From: Massilia sp. R2A-15
GTDB taxonomy: Bacteria > Pseudomonadota > Gammaproteobacteria > Burkholderiales > Burkholderiaceae_D
Direction: 5' to 3'
Length of the DNA stretch: 64,000 nucleotides
Assembly (NCBI RefSeq): GCF_030704305.1
Contig: NZ_CP131935.1
Coordinates: 3,286,001-3,350,000, forward strand
Shown here one piece after another: positions 9,108 through 17,093 of the stretch. The stretch's first letter is position 1, and each line of letters begins with the position of its first letter. Position numbers and translations under genes: made by a program. Under the pieces are notes generated by a model. It made no database searches. It saw only the letters and a program-made list of their open reading frames with translations, and was not told the origin of the DNA.

Positions 9108-11030
9108 ATGACCATTTTTGACAACTACGCGGCTCGCTACGAGCGTACCCGGGAAGAGGAATTTTCCCTCGTTGAGTATCTGGCACTGTGCAAGAAGGAC
9201 CCGCTGACCTACGCCACGGCGCCCGAACGCATGCTCGCCGCGATCGGCGAGCCGACCCTGGTCGACACGCGCAACGACACCCGGCTGTCGCGCATCTTCG
9301 CCAACAAGGTCATCAAGCTGTATCCCGCCTTCAAGGATTTCTACGGCACCGAGGAGGTCATCGAGCAGGTGGTGTCCTACTTCCGCCACGCCGCCCAGGG
9401 CCTCGAGGAGCGCAAGCAGATCCTCTACCTGCTCGGCCCGGTGGGCGGCGGCAAGTCGTCGATCGCCGAAAAACTCAAGTCGCTGATGGAACAGGTGCCC
9501 TTCTATTGCCTGAAGGGCTCGCCCGTCAACGAGTCGCCGCTGGGCCTGTTCAACGAAGAGGAAGACGGCACCATCCTCGAAGAGGACTACGGCATCCCGC
9601 GGCGCTACCTGCGCACCATCCCTTCCCCCTGGGCGGTCAAGCGCCTGCACGAGTTCAACGGCGATATCAACAAGTTCCGCGTGGTCAAGCGCTACCCGTC
9701 GATGCTCAAGCAGATCGCCATCTCGAAAACCGAGCCGGGCGACGAGAACAACCAGGACATCTCCTCGCTGGTGGGCAAGGTCGACATCCGCAAGCTGGAA
9801 GACTATGCGCAGGACGATCCGGACGCCTACAGCTATTCGGGCGGCCTGTGTCTGGGCAACCAGGGCCTGATGGAATTCGTCGAGATGTTCAAGGCGCCGA
9901 TCAAGGTGCTGCACCCGCTGCTGACCGCGACCCAGGAAGGCAACTACAAGGGCACCGAGGGCTTCGGCGCGATCCCGTTCGACGGCATCGTGCTGGCCCA
10001 CTCGAACGAGTCGGAGTGGAAAACTTTCCGCAACAACCGCAACAACGAGGCTTTCCTCGACCGCATCTACATCGTCAAGGTGCCGTACTGCCTGCGCGTG
10101 TCCGATGAAATCAAGATCTACGACAAGCTGATCCGCAACTCCTCGCTCGAGCACGCCCCGTGCGCGCCTGGCACCATGAAGATGATGGCGCAGTTCGCGA
10201 TCCTGTCGCGCCTGAAGGATCCCGAAAATTCGTCGATCTTCTCGAAGATGCTGGTGTACGACGGCGAAAACCTCAAGGACACCGATCCGAAAGCCAAGTC
10301 GATGCACGAGTACGTCGACTACGCCGGCGTCGACGAAGGCATGAACGGGCTGTCGACCCGCTTCGCCTTCAAGATCCTGTCGAAGGTCTTCAACTTCGAC
10401 AACACAGAAGTGGCCGCCAACCCGGTGCACCTGCTGTATGTACTGGAGCAGCAGATCGAGCGCGAGCAGTTCGCGCCCGAGACCGAGCAGCGCTACCTCT
10501 CCTACATCAAGGAGCACCTGGCGCAGCGCTACGTCGATTTCATCGGCAAGGAAATCCAGACCGCGTATCTCGAAAGCTATTCGGAATACGGCCAGAACAT
10601 TTTTGATCGCTACGTCACCTTTGCCGACTTCTGGATCCAGGACCAGGAGTTCCGCGATCCCGACACCGGCGAATCGTTCGACCGCGATGCGCTCAACAGC
10701 GAGCTGGAGAAGATCGAGAAGCCGGCCGGCATCTCGAATCCGAAGGATTTCCGCAACGAGATCGTCAACTTCGGCCTGCGCGCCCGCGCCACCAACGGCG
10801 GCAAGAACCCGGCCTGGACCAGCTACGAGAAATTCCGCACCGTGATCGAGAAGAAGATGTTCTCGAACACCGAGGAATTGCTGCCGGTGATCTCGTTCAA
10901 CGCCAAGGCGTCGGCCGAGGACGCCAACAAGCACGCCGACTTCGTGGCGCGCATGGTGGAAAAAGGCTATACGGCCAAGCAGGTTCGCCTGCTGTGCGAG
11001 TGGTATCTGCGCGTGCGGAAGTCGTCTTGA
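9108..11030 (+). CDS. prkA: PrkA family serine protein kinase / AAA+ protein (YeaG)
   Basis: The 640-residue cytoplasmic protein matches the length of E. coli YeaG (644). An AAA+ module comes first, with Walker A GPVGGGKS (about 110-117), followed by the PrkA C-terminal kinase-like domain. The start is the ATG at 9108 (MTIFDNYAARYE), aligned with YeaG MNIFDHY and preceded by AAAGGA; an upstream in-frame start at 8994 would add 38 residues with no similarity. It leads a three-gene operon with yeaH and spoVR. The set is linked in enterobacteria to stationary phase and sustained nitrogen starvation. Whether the activity is kinase, protease-like or both is debated for the family. Confidence 0.95.
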   Translation: MTIFDNYAARYERTREEEFSLVEYLALCKKDPLTYATAPERMLAAIGEPTLVDTRNDTRLSRIFANKVIKLYPAFKDFYGTEEVIEQVVSYFRHAAQGLEERKQILYLLGPVGGGKSSIAEKLKSLMEQVPFYCLKGSPVNESPLGLFNEEEDGTILEEDYGIPRRYLRTIPSPWAVKRLHEFNGDINKFRVVKRYPSMLKQIAISKTEPGDENNQDISSLVGKVDIRKLEDYAQDDPDAYSYSGGLCLGNQGLMEFVEMFKAPIKVLHPLLTATQEGNYKGTEGFGAIPFDGIVLAHSNESEWKTFRNNRNNEAFLDRIYIVKVPYCLRVSDEIKIYDKLIRNSSLEHAPCAPGTMKMMAQFAILSRLKDPENSSIFSKMLVYDGENLKDTDPKAKSMHEYVDYAGVDEGMNGLSTRFAFKILSKVFNFDNTEVAANPVHLLYVLEQQIEREQFAPETEQRYLSYIKEHLAQRYVDFIGKEIQTAYLESYSEYGQNIFDRYVTFADFWIQDQEFRDPDTGESFDRDALNSELEKIEKPAGISNPKDFRNEIVNFGLRARATNGGKNPAWTSYEKFRTVIEKKMFSNTEELLPVISFNAKASAEDANKHADFVARMVEKGYTAKQVRLLCEWYLRVRKSS

Positions 11031-11104
11031 CCGGAAAGGGTTAAGATAGGAGGGTCAGGCGGGTTTCCGCCGGCCCGCCGCGGATTTTGAGCAGGAGGCA
11101 TGTT

Positions 11105-12373
11105 TTGACTTACCTCATCGACCGACGCTTGCAAGGCAAGAACAAGTCAGCGATCAACCGAGAGCGCTTCCTCCGGCGATACAAAAGCCAGATCAAGGAT
11201 GCTGTCGGGCGCGCGATCAAAGGTCGCTCGATCACCGACATCGAAAATGGCGAGAAGGTGTCCATTCCCGTCAAGGACGTCAACGAACCGAATTTCGGCC
11301 ACGCCCACGGCGGCGTCTGGGAAACGGTTAACCCCGGCAACAAGGAATATCAAAAGGGCGACCAGTTCAACCGCCCCCGCAGCGGCGGCGGCGCCGGCCG
11401 CGGCAAGGCCGGCAACAGCGACCAGACCACCGAAGACGATTTCATCTTCGAGCTGTCGCGCGAAGAATTCATGAACTACTTCTTCGAGGACCTCGAGCTG
11501 CCGAACATGGTCAAGACGCAGCTGACGCAAACCACCGAATTCAAGAACCAGCGCGCCGGCTACAACATCTCCGGCACGCCGTCCAACATCCACGTGCTGC
11601 GCTCGCTGCGCGGCGCCCTCGGCCGGCGCATTGCCGTCGGCGGCAACTCGCGCAAGCAGCTCACCCACGCCGAGCACGAACTGGCGCGCCTGTTAGAGGA
11701 AGGCGCCCCGCTCGACGATCCCCACGTCGTCGAACTGAAAAAGCTGGTGCACCACCTGCACACCAAGCTGCTGGCGATTCCCTTCATCGACCCGTTCGAC
11801 CTGCGCTACAGCAACCGCATCAAGGTGCCCAAGCCGACCACCCAGGCCGTCATGTTCTGCATCATGGACGTGTCGGGCTCGATGGACGAGAGCCGCAAGG
11901 ACACCGCCAAGCGCTTCTTCATCCTGCTGTATTTATTCCTCAAGCGCGCCTACGACAAGATCGAGGTCGTGTTCATCCGCCACCACACGGCCGCGGCCGA
12001 GGTGGACGAGAACGAATTTTTCCATTCGCGCGAATCGGGCGGCACCGTCGTGTCGTCGGCGCTGCACCTGCTGCAAAAGATCATCAGCGAGCGCTACGGC
12101 AGCGGCGAGTGGAACAGCTACGTGGCCCAGGCCTCCGACGGCGACAACTGGGACAACGACTCGGTGCTGTGCAAGCAGCTCCTGATCAACACCATCATGC
12201 CGGCGGTGCAGTACTACACCTACGTGGAAATCACCGACGGCCCGCAACAGAACCTGTGGGAACAGTACGCCGAAGTGGGCGACCACCATCCGAATTTCGC
12301 GATGCAGAAGATCGTCACGCCGGCCGACATCTATCCGGTGTTCCGGGAACTGTTCAAGAAGCAGCCGAAGTGA
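11105..12373 (+). CDS. yeaH: YeaH/DUF444 family protein with VWA domain
   Basis: This 422-residue partner of PrkA is of unsettled biochemical role. The N-terminus (TYLIDRRLQGKNKSAINR) aligns with E. coli YeaH (TWFIDRRLNGKNKS). A Gly-rich linker near residue 95 is followed by a von Willebrand A-like domain with the MIDAS motif DVSGSMD (about 255-261). The start is a TTG at 11105, 6 bases after a strong AGGAGG; the nearby ATG at 11100 is out of frame and meets TGA after two codons. The gap to prkA is 74 bases and to spoVR 7 bases. The rare start codon may hold expression below that of prkA. Confidence 0.93.
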   Translation: MTYLIDRRLQGKNKSAINRERFLRRYKSQIKDAVGRAIKGRSITDIENGEKVSIPVKDVNEPNFGHAHGGVWETVNPGNKEYQKGDQFNRPRSGGGAGRGKAGNSDQTTEDDFIFELSREEFMNYFFEDLELPNMVKTQLTQTTEFKNQRAGYNISGTPSNIHVLRSLRGALGRRIAVGGNSRKQLTHAEHELARLLEEGAPLDDPHVVELKKLVHHLHTKLLAIPFIDPFDLRYSNRIKVPKPTTQAVMFCIMDVSGSMDESRKDTAKRFFILLYLFLKRAYDKIEVVFIRHHTAAAEVDENEFFHSRESGGTVVSSALHLLQKIISERYGSGEWNSYVAQASDGDNWDNDSVLCKQLLINTIMPAVQYYTYVEITDGPQQNLWEQYAEVGDHHPNFAMQKIVTPADIYPVFRELFKKQPK

Positions 12374-12380
12374 GATTGCC

Positions 12381-13910
12381 ATGCCCAGAGATCCGAAAAA
12401 CCCGCGCGCCCTGCCCGAACAGTCGGAGTGGACCTTCGACCTGATCGAGCAGGCGCACGAGGAAATCCGCCGTGTCGCCCGCAACTTCGGGCTCGACACC
12501 TACCCCAACCAGCTCGAGATCATCACCGCCGAGCAGATGATGGATGCCTACACCTCGGTCGGCATGCCGGTCTCGTACAACCACTGGTCGTTCGGCAAGC
12601 ATTTTCTGTCGACGGAAAAAAGCTACAAGCGCGGCCAGATGGGACTGGCCTACGAGATCGTCATCAACTCGAACCCCTGCATCGCCTATCTAATGGAGGA
12701 GAACAGCCTGACCATGCAGGCGCTGGTGATCGCGCACGCCGCCTACGGCCACAACTCCTTCTTCAAGGGCAATTACCTGTTCCGCACCTGGACCGACGCC
12801 GAGGCCATCGTCGACTACATGGTGTTCGCCAAGAATTACATCGCCGAATGCGAGCAGCGCCACGGCATCGACGCGGTCGAGCAGATCCTCGACTCCTGCC
12901 ACGCGCTGCAAAACTACGGCGTGGATCGCTACAAGCGCCCGGCCAAGCTGTCGCTGGCGCAGGAAAACGCGCGCCAGAAGGAGCGCGAGGAATACGCCCA
13001 GTCGCAGGTCAACGCCCTGTGGCGCACCGTGCCGCGGCGCGACGAGGAGCTGCCCGGCGACGCGCCGCCGCCGCGCTTTCCGCCCGAGCCGGAGGAAAAC
13101 CTGCTGTACTTCATCGAGAAGTACGCGCCCCTGCTCGAACCCTGGCAGCGCGAAATGGTTCGCATTACGCGCAAGATCTCCCAGTACTTCTACCCGCAGC
13201 GCCAGACCCAGGTGATGAACGAAGGCTGGGCCACGTTCTGGCATTACACGATTTTGCACGAACTATATAAGGAGGGCATCGTCGGCGACGGCTTCATGAT
13301 GGAGTTCCTGCAAAGCCACACCAACGTGGTGTTCCAGCCATCGGCCACCAGCCCCTATTACAACGGCATCAATCCCTACGCGCTGGGCTTTGCGATGATG
13401 AGCGACATCCGCCGCATCTGCGAAGACCCGACCGACGAGGACCGCGAGTGGTTCCCCTCGTTCGCCGGCAGCGACTGGCGTAAGACGCTCGACTTTGCGA
13501 TGCGCAATTTCAAGGACGAGAGCTTCATCGCCCAATACCTCTCGCCCAAGCTGATCCGCGATTTCCACTTCTTCGCCGTGCTCGACGACGACCGCAGGGA
13601 CAAGCTGCAGATCTCCGCGATCCACGACGAACGGGGCTACCGCTACGTGCGCCAGCAATTGGCCGAGCAGTACAACCTCGGCAACCGCGAGCCCAACATC
13701 CAGGTCTGGCAAGTCAATACGCGCGACGACCGCGCCCTGACGCTGCGCCACACCCAATTCCAGCGCCGCCCGCTGAACCAGCAGGCCCAGGAAGTGCTGC
13801 GCCACGTGGCGCGCCTGTGGGGTTTCGACGTCCACCTCGAGACCGTCGACCCGCAGGGCAACGTGGTCAGCAGCCTGGAATGCCGCCGCGAGAAACGCAA
13901 CCGCAATTAG
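12381..13910 (+). CDS. spoVR: SpoVR family protein (YcgB-like)
   Basis: The 509-residue cytoplasmic protein is named after the Bacillus spore cortex factor; its molecular activity is unknown in Gram-negative bacteria. It has the family features NHWSFGKHF near residue 66, NEGWATFWHY near 280, NPYALGF near 333 and a C-terminal domain with LRHTQFQRRPL. It follows yeaH by 7 bases, forming the conserved prkA-yeaH-spoVR stress operon. A GC-rich hairpin begins at the stop codon. The family call is secure; the function in this organism can only be inferred as stress or starvation adaptation from the operon. Confidence 0.94.
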   Translation: MPRDPKNPRALPEQSEWTFDLIEQAHEEIRRVARNFGLDTYPNQLEIITAEQMMDAYTSVGMPVSYNHWSFGKHFLSTEKSYKRGQMGLAYEIVINSNPCIAYLMEENSLTMQALVIAHAAYGHNSFFKGNYLFRTWTDAEAIVDYMVFAKNYIAECEQRHGIDAVEQILDSCHALQNYGVDRYKRPAKLSLAQENARQKEREEYAQSQVNALWRTVPRRDEELPGDAPPPRFPPEPEENLLYFIEKYAPLLEPWQREMVRITRKISQYFYPQRQTQVMNEGWATFWHYTILHELYKEGIVGDGFMMEFLQSHTNVVFQPSATSPYYNGINPYALGFAMMSDIRRICEDPTDEDREWFPSFAGSDWRKTLDFAMRNFKDESFIAQYLSPKLIRDFHFFAVLDDDRRDKLQISAIHDERGYRYVRQQLAEQYNLGNREPNIQVWQVNTRDDRALTLRHTQFQRRPLNQQAQEVLRHVARLWGFDVHLETVDPQGNVVSSLECRREKRNRN

Positions 13911-13933
13911 GCGCGCGCCCCGCGCGGCGCGCC
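13910..13933 (+). terminator. GC-rich hairpin after spoVR
   Basis: A 7-base inverted repeat GGCGCGC/GCGCGCC directly follows the stop. There is no T-run after it, so it is at best an imperfect intrinsic terminator or a 3'-end stabiliser. Confidence 0.4.
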
Positions 13934-14409
13934 TCTGCTACCATATACCAAAGCGATCGCCTCCCATCACCTATTGCTATATACTGGCAGGGCGAGCTAC
14001 CGGCGACTAGCAGTTTCAAGCGAACGCCCCTGTTCAGCGAAACTGTCTATAGTTAGCATAATCACCATGCCCCGCCGAATGGAATTTGCCTATTGGTAAA
14101 TTGCCACGGCAATTGTTTAGAGAAGCGTCCGTCCGTGCGCCGTCACTTTGGCACCGGACCGCGCACCGCATACGGTCGTTATTTTTTGATATGCATTTAT
14201 AGCAATTAATCCTGACACGCGGCATGTGAAATATGGTCGTGAAAACATCATTTTCACAGTGAAATCGCCGACGTTGAAGGCACTAAAAATGTATGTGCAA
14301 AAAAGAATTCGTAGGTATAATTCGCCGATGTCCCGAATGCGGCCCTGGCTTTTGTCGTGTTTTGTGGGTTTAAGTAGGAACAAAAGAGTTGGTATTGGAG
14401 AAAGCAGGC
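13934..14409. other. AT-richer leader region upstream of tonB
   Basis: I see no convincing gene in these 476 bases. They hold a palindrome AATTGCC-AC-GGCAATT (14099-14114) and a 19-base inverted repeat with arms GTGAAAA/TTTTCAC (14239-14257) flanked by further GTGAAAT copies. A good -10 hexamer is at 14316. The repeats are candidate operators; neither is a clear Fur box. Confidence 0.5.
14316..14321 (+). promoter_or_regulatory. Likely -10 element of the tonB operon
   Basis: TATAAT is present with no good -35 hexamer at 17 bases, suggesting an activator-dependent or extended upstream promoter. The start point would be near 14328, giving an 80-base leader before tonB. Confidence 0.5.
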
Positions 14410-15066
14410 ATGAATTTTTCGCATGAAAAGCAGCCCGGGAAAAATGTAACCGGGATCACCATCGTGATCCTGTTGCACGTCCTCGTTGCCTATGGGATCA
14501 TCACCGGTCTCGGCAAGCGCATGGTCACGAAGATGGCTGAAGCAGTGGAGACCAAGATCATCGAGGAGAAGGCGCCTCCTCCACCGAAGGAAATTCCGCC
14601 ACCGCCTCCGCCGCCGGAAATGAAGGCGCCGCCGCCACCGTTCATCCCGCCAGTCGAAGTGAACGTGCAGCAGCCCCCTCCGCCGCAAAGCCCGATCTCG
14701 CAATCGACGTCGGCCAAGCCGGCATCGAACGAACTGGCCCGTCCGCAAGCGCCTGCTCCGGCAGCGCCAACGGGCAACGCGAACCCGGTCAAGGTGGCAG
14801 CGGTCGCCGACTTCAACACTTGCGCAAAACCAGAGTGGCCTAAAGCCTCCCTGCGCAATGAGGAAACCGGTACCGTGACGCTGCAATTCCTGATCGCCGA
14901 AGATGGCCGCGTGGCCGATTCGAAAATCTTGAAATCCAGTGGTTTCCGTGAGCTGGACAAGGCGGCAGTGGTCGGTATCAGCAAGTGCCGCTTCAAGCCG
15001 GGCACCACCGACGGCAAGCCGGAAAAAGCGTGGATGCAAATGCAGTACGTCTGGACGCTGGAATAA
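14410..15066 (+). CDS. tonB: TonB energy transducer
   Basis: TonB couples the inner-membrane proton gradient to outer-membrane receptors. The 218-residue protein has an N-terminal anchor helix (about 13-32), a Pro-rich periplasmic linker with PPPPPPEMKAPPPP-type runs (about 50-115), and a C-terminal TonB domain (about 135-218) with GTVTLQFLIAEDGRV and a conserved aromatic end. I choose the ATG at 14410 (MNFSHEKQ) with GGAG upstream; a TTG at 14389 would add seven residues. It is first in the tonB-exbB-exbD1-exbD2 cluster, the arrangement known from Xanthomonas and other proteobacteria with many TonB-dependent receptors. The two internal Cys in the C-terminal domain (NTCAKPEW, SKCRF) could form a disulfide. 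Confidence 0.93.
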   Translation: MNFSHEKQPGKNVTGITIVILLHVLVAYGIITGLGKRMVTKMAEAVETKIIEEKAPPPPKEIPPPPPPPEMKAPPPPFIPPVEVNVQQPPPPQSPISQSTSAKPASNELARPQAPAPAAPTGNANPVKVAAVADFNTCAKPEWPKASLRNEETGTVTLQFLIAEDGRVADSKILKSSGFRELDKAAVVGISKCRFKPGTTDGKPEKAWMQMQYVWTLE

Positions 15067-15148
15067 CCCGGGACTCAAGGTCCCAACCTGTGACTTTTCG
15101 TTGTCATTACGTTCAGCGAACTGATTATTTTATATATTTGGAGGAAGC

Positions 15149-16087
15149 ATGTTTAAGAATACCCGTTTGTCCGCTGTCCTGGCGGCTGTCCTGTTCTCGG
15201 TAACCGCGGCCGCAGCCCTGGTTTCCGCACCTGCATTCGCTGACGCCCCTGCATCCGCGTCCGCGTCCGCAGCCGCAGCCGCCCCAGCGGCAAGCGCACC
15301 AGCAGCCGACGCTGCCGCAGCACCAGCGGCTGACGCCGCTGCCGCGCCAGCAGCCGCTCCAGCCGGCACCAAGGAAGAAGTCGAGAACCCGTTCGGCATC
15401 ACCGCCGTCTGGGCCGGTGGTTTCGTTCCGCGCGCTACCCTGATCATCCTGTCGCTGATGTCGATGGGTTCGTGGTACATCATCATCACCAAGCTGCTCG
15501 ACCAGATGAAGATCTTCAAGCAGTCGAAAGAAACCTCGGCCAAGTTCTGGAAAGCTTCCTCGATCGCTGCCGGTTCGGCATCGCTGAAAGAAGGCTCGCC
15601 ATTCCGCTTCATCGCTGAAACCGGCACCAAGGCTACCCAGCACCACGACGGCGCCCTGCTCGAGCAGATCGACCTGTCGACCTGGGTGACGATGTCGATC
15701 CAGCGCGCTGTTGAAAAAGTCCAGTCGCGTCTGCAAGATGGCCTGTCGTTCCTGGCAACCGTCGGTTCGACCGCACCGTTCATCGGCCTGTTCGGTACCG
15801 TGTGGGGTATCTACGGCGCGCTGACCAACATCGGTATGACCGGTAACGCATCGATCGACAAGGTTGCAGGTCCAGTCGGTGAAGCACTGATCATGACCGC
15901 CTTCGGCCTGTTCGTCGCCGTTCCAGCCGTTCTGGGTTACAACTGGCTGGTTCGCCGCAACAAGTCGGCAATGGAAGATGTCCGTTCGTTCTCGGCCGAC
16001 GTGCACTCGGTCCTGATCTCGGGCGCAATGTCGACCAGCGAAGCTGGCCGTCTGGCAGGTGCTGCTGGCGCCAAGAAGATTGGATAA
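15149..16087 (+). CDS. exbB: ExbB proton channel subunit
   Basis: The 312-residue MotA/TolQ/ExbB-family protein forms the pentameric channel that energises TonB. It is longer than E. coli ExbB (244) because of an N-terminal signal-peptide-like segment (residues 1-31, ending AFA) and an Ala/Pro-rich low-complexity tract (about 32-75). Three membrane helices follow (about 88-110, 205-230, 245-270), with the conserved GLFGTVWGIYGALTNIG. GGAGG precedes the ATG by four bases. The 82-base gap to tonB holds a small hairpin (15069-15083). exbD1 starts 3 bases after its stop. Confidence 0.94.
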   Translation: MFKNTRLSAVLAAVLFSVTAAAALVSAPAFADAPASASASAAAAAPAASAPAADAAAAPAADAAAAPAAAPAGTKEEVENPFGITAVWAGGFVPRATLIILSLMSMGSWYIIITKLLDQMKIFKQSKETSAKFWKASSIAAGSASLKEGSPFRFIAETGTKATQHHDGALLEQIDLSTWVTMSIQRAVEKVQSRLQDGLSFLATVGSTAPFIGLFGTVWGIYGALTNIGMTGNASIDKVAGPVGEALIMTAFGLFVAVPAVLGYNWLVRRNKSAMEDVRSFSADVHSVLISGAMSTSEAGRLAGAAGAKKIG

Positions 16088-16090
16088 ATC

Positions 16091-16519
16091 ATGTCGATGA
16101 GCGTCGGCTCCGATAGCGGAGACGAAGATGCAGTCATGTCAGAAATCAACACGACGCCGCTAGTCGACATCATGTTGGTTCTGCTGATCATCTTCCTGAT
16201 TACCAGCCCGGTCGTGTTGAAGTTGCAGAAGATTCAGCTGCCAATCGAGACCAACCAGGTTGCCAAGACCAAGCCGGAAGACGTCAATATCGTGGTCAAC
16301 AAAGACGGCGATATGTACTGGAACCAGAAGAAGCTTGCGAACACGGACGAACTGTTCGAGTTCCTGAAAAAAGAGTCGGTGAAGCTGCCGCAGCCGGAAG
16401 TGCATGTACGTGGCGATCAAGAAACCAAGTACGAGTACATCGGCAAGGTGATTTACACGGCACAGCGTGCTGGGGTTCAGAAGGTCGGTTTCATTACCGA
16501 ACCGCCTGACAAGGGCTAA
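16091..16519 (+). CDS. exbD1: ExbD biopolymer transport protein, first copy
   Basis: The 142-residue protein has one N-terminal membrane helix carrying the proton-relay aspartate D26 in INTTPLVDIMLVLLIIF, followed by a periplasmic domain with VVNKDGDMYWN and the closing GVQKVGFITEPP. ExbD dimers sit inside the ExbB pentamer. It is separated by 3 bases from exbB and by a 69-base gap with a strong hairpin from a second exbD, so it may be made in greater amount than the second copy. Confidence 0.93.
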   Translation: MSMSVGSDSGDEDAVMSEINTTPLVDIMLVLLIIFLITSPVVLKLQKIQLPIETNQVAKTKPEDVNIVVNKDGDMYWNQKKLANTDELFEFLKKESVKLPQPEVHVRGDQETKYEYIGKVIYTAQRAGVQKVGFITEPPDKG

Positions 16520-16525
16520 TCCCCT

Positions 16526-16562
16526 CCCCGCCGCCGGCCCAGCAGCACGGTCCGGCGCGGGG
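16526..16562 (+). terminator. GC-rich hairpin between exbD1 and exbD2
   Basis: Arms CCCCGCCGCCGG and CCGGCGCGGGG pair with a single bulge around a 14-base loop. There is no T-run. It is more likely an RNA-processing or stabilising structure that sets different levels of exbD1 and exbD2 than a full terminator. Confidence 0.45.
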
Positions 16563-16588
16563 ATCCCGACATTTGAAAAGGAAACACC

Positions 16589-17023
16589 ATGAGTATGAAC
16601 GTCGGTTCAGGCTCCGGCAGCAAAAACGCTGATCCGGAACCAATGATGGAAATGAACATGACACCCTTGATCGACGTGATGTTGGTCTTGATTATCATGT
16701 TGATTATCACGATTCCGAAGCAAAACCATTCGGTCAATCTGAACATGCCGGTTGGCAATCCACCGCCACCGACCACCGAGCCGGTCGTCGTCACCATCGA
16801 CGTCGACTTCGACGGTACCATTTTGTGGGACAACGTCCAGGTGCCGGACCGTGCAGCGCTGGAAGCCAAGCTGGCCAATGTGGCAGCCCAGGCCGATCAG
16901 CCGGAAGTGCACCTGCGTCCGAACAAGCTGGTGTCGTACAAGTATGTTGCTGGCGTGATGGCGTCGGCCCAGCGTCTTGGCGTGACCAAGATCGGCATGG
17001 TCGGCAACGAGCAGTTCCAGTAA
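16589..17023 (+). CDS. exbD2: ExbD biopolymer transport protein, second copy
   Basis: The 144-residue ExbD paralogue has the membrane aspartate D29 in MNMTPLIDVMLVLIIML. Its periplasmic domain (PTTEPVVVTIDVDFDG) differs clearly from that of ExbD1. AAGGAAA precedes the ATG. In Xanthomonas campestris a second ExbD in the same position is dispensable for iron uptake but needed for other functions; a similar specialised role is inferred here. A hairpin with T-rich tail follows at 17044. Confidence 0.93.
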   Translation: MSMNVGSGSGSKNADPEPMMEMNMTPLIDVMLVLIIMLIITIPKQNHSVNLNMPVGNPPPPTTEPVVVTIDVDFDGTILWDNVQVPDRAALEAKLANVAAQADQPEVHLRPNKLVSYKYVAGVMASAQRLGVTKIGMVGNEQFQ

Positions 17024-17043
17024 TCGTAATTCGTAAGACGAAC

Positions 17044-17075
17044 ACGGCAGGCATCCCCTGCCGTTTCTCATTTTG
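17044..17075 (+). terminator. Intrinsic terminator after exbD2
   Basis: The perfect stem ACGGCAGG/CCTGCCGT has a 5-base loop and is followed by TTTCTCATTTT. It lies between exbD2 and the TPR-like gene and may only partly terminate, because the next gene starts 19 bases later with no room for its own promoter. Confidence 0.7.
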
Positions 17076-17093
17076 AAGAAAGAATTCCACACA

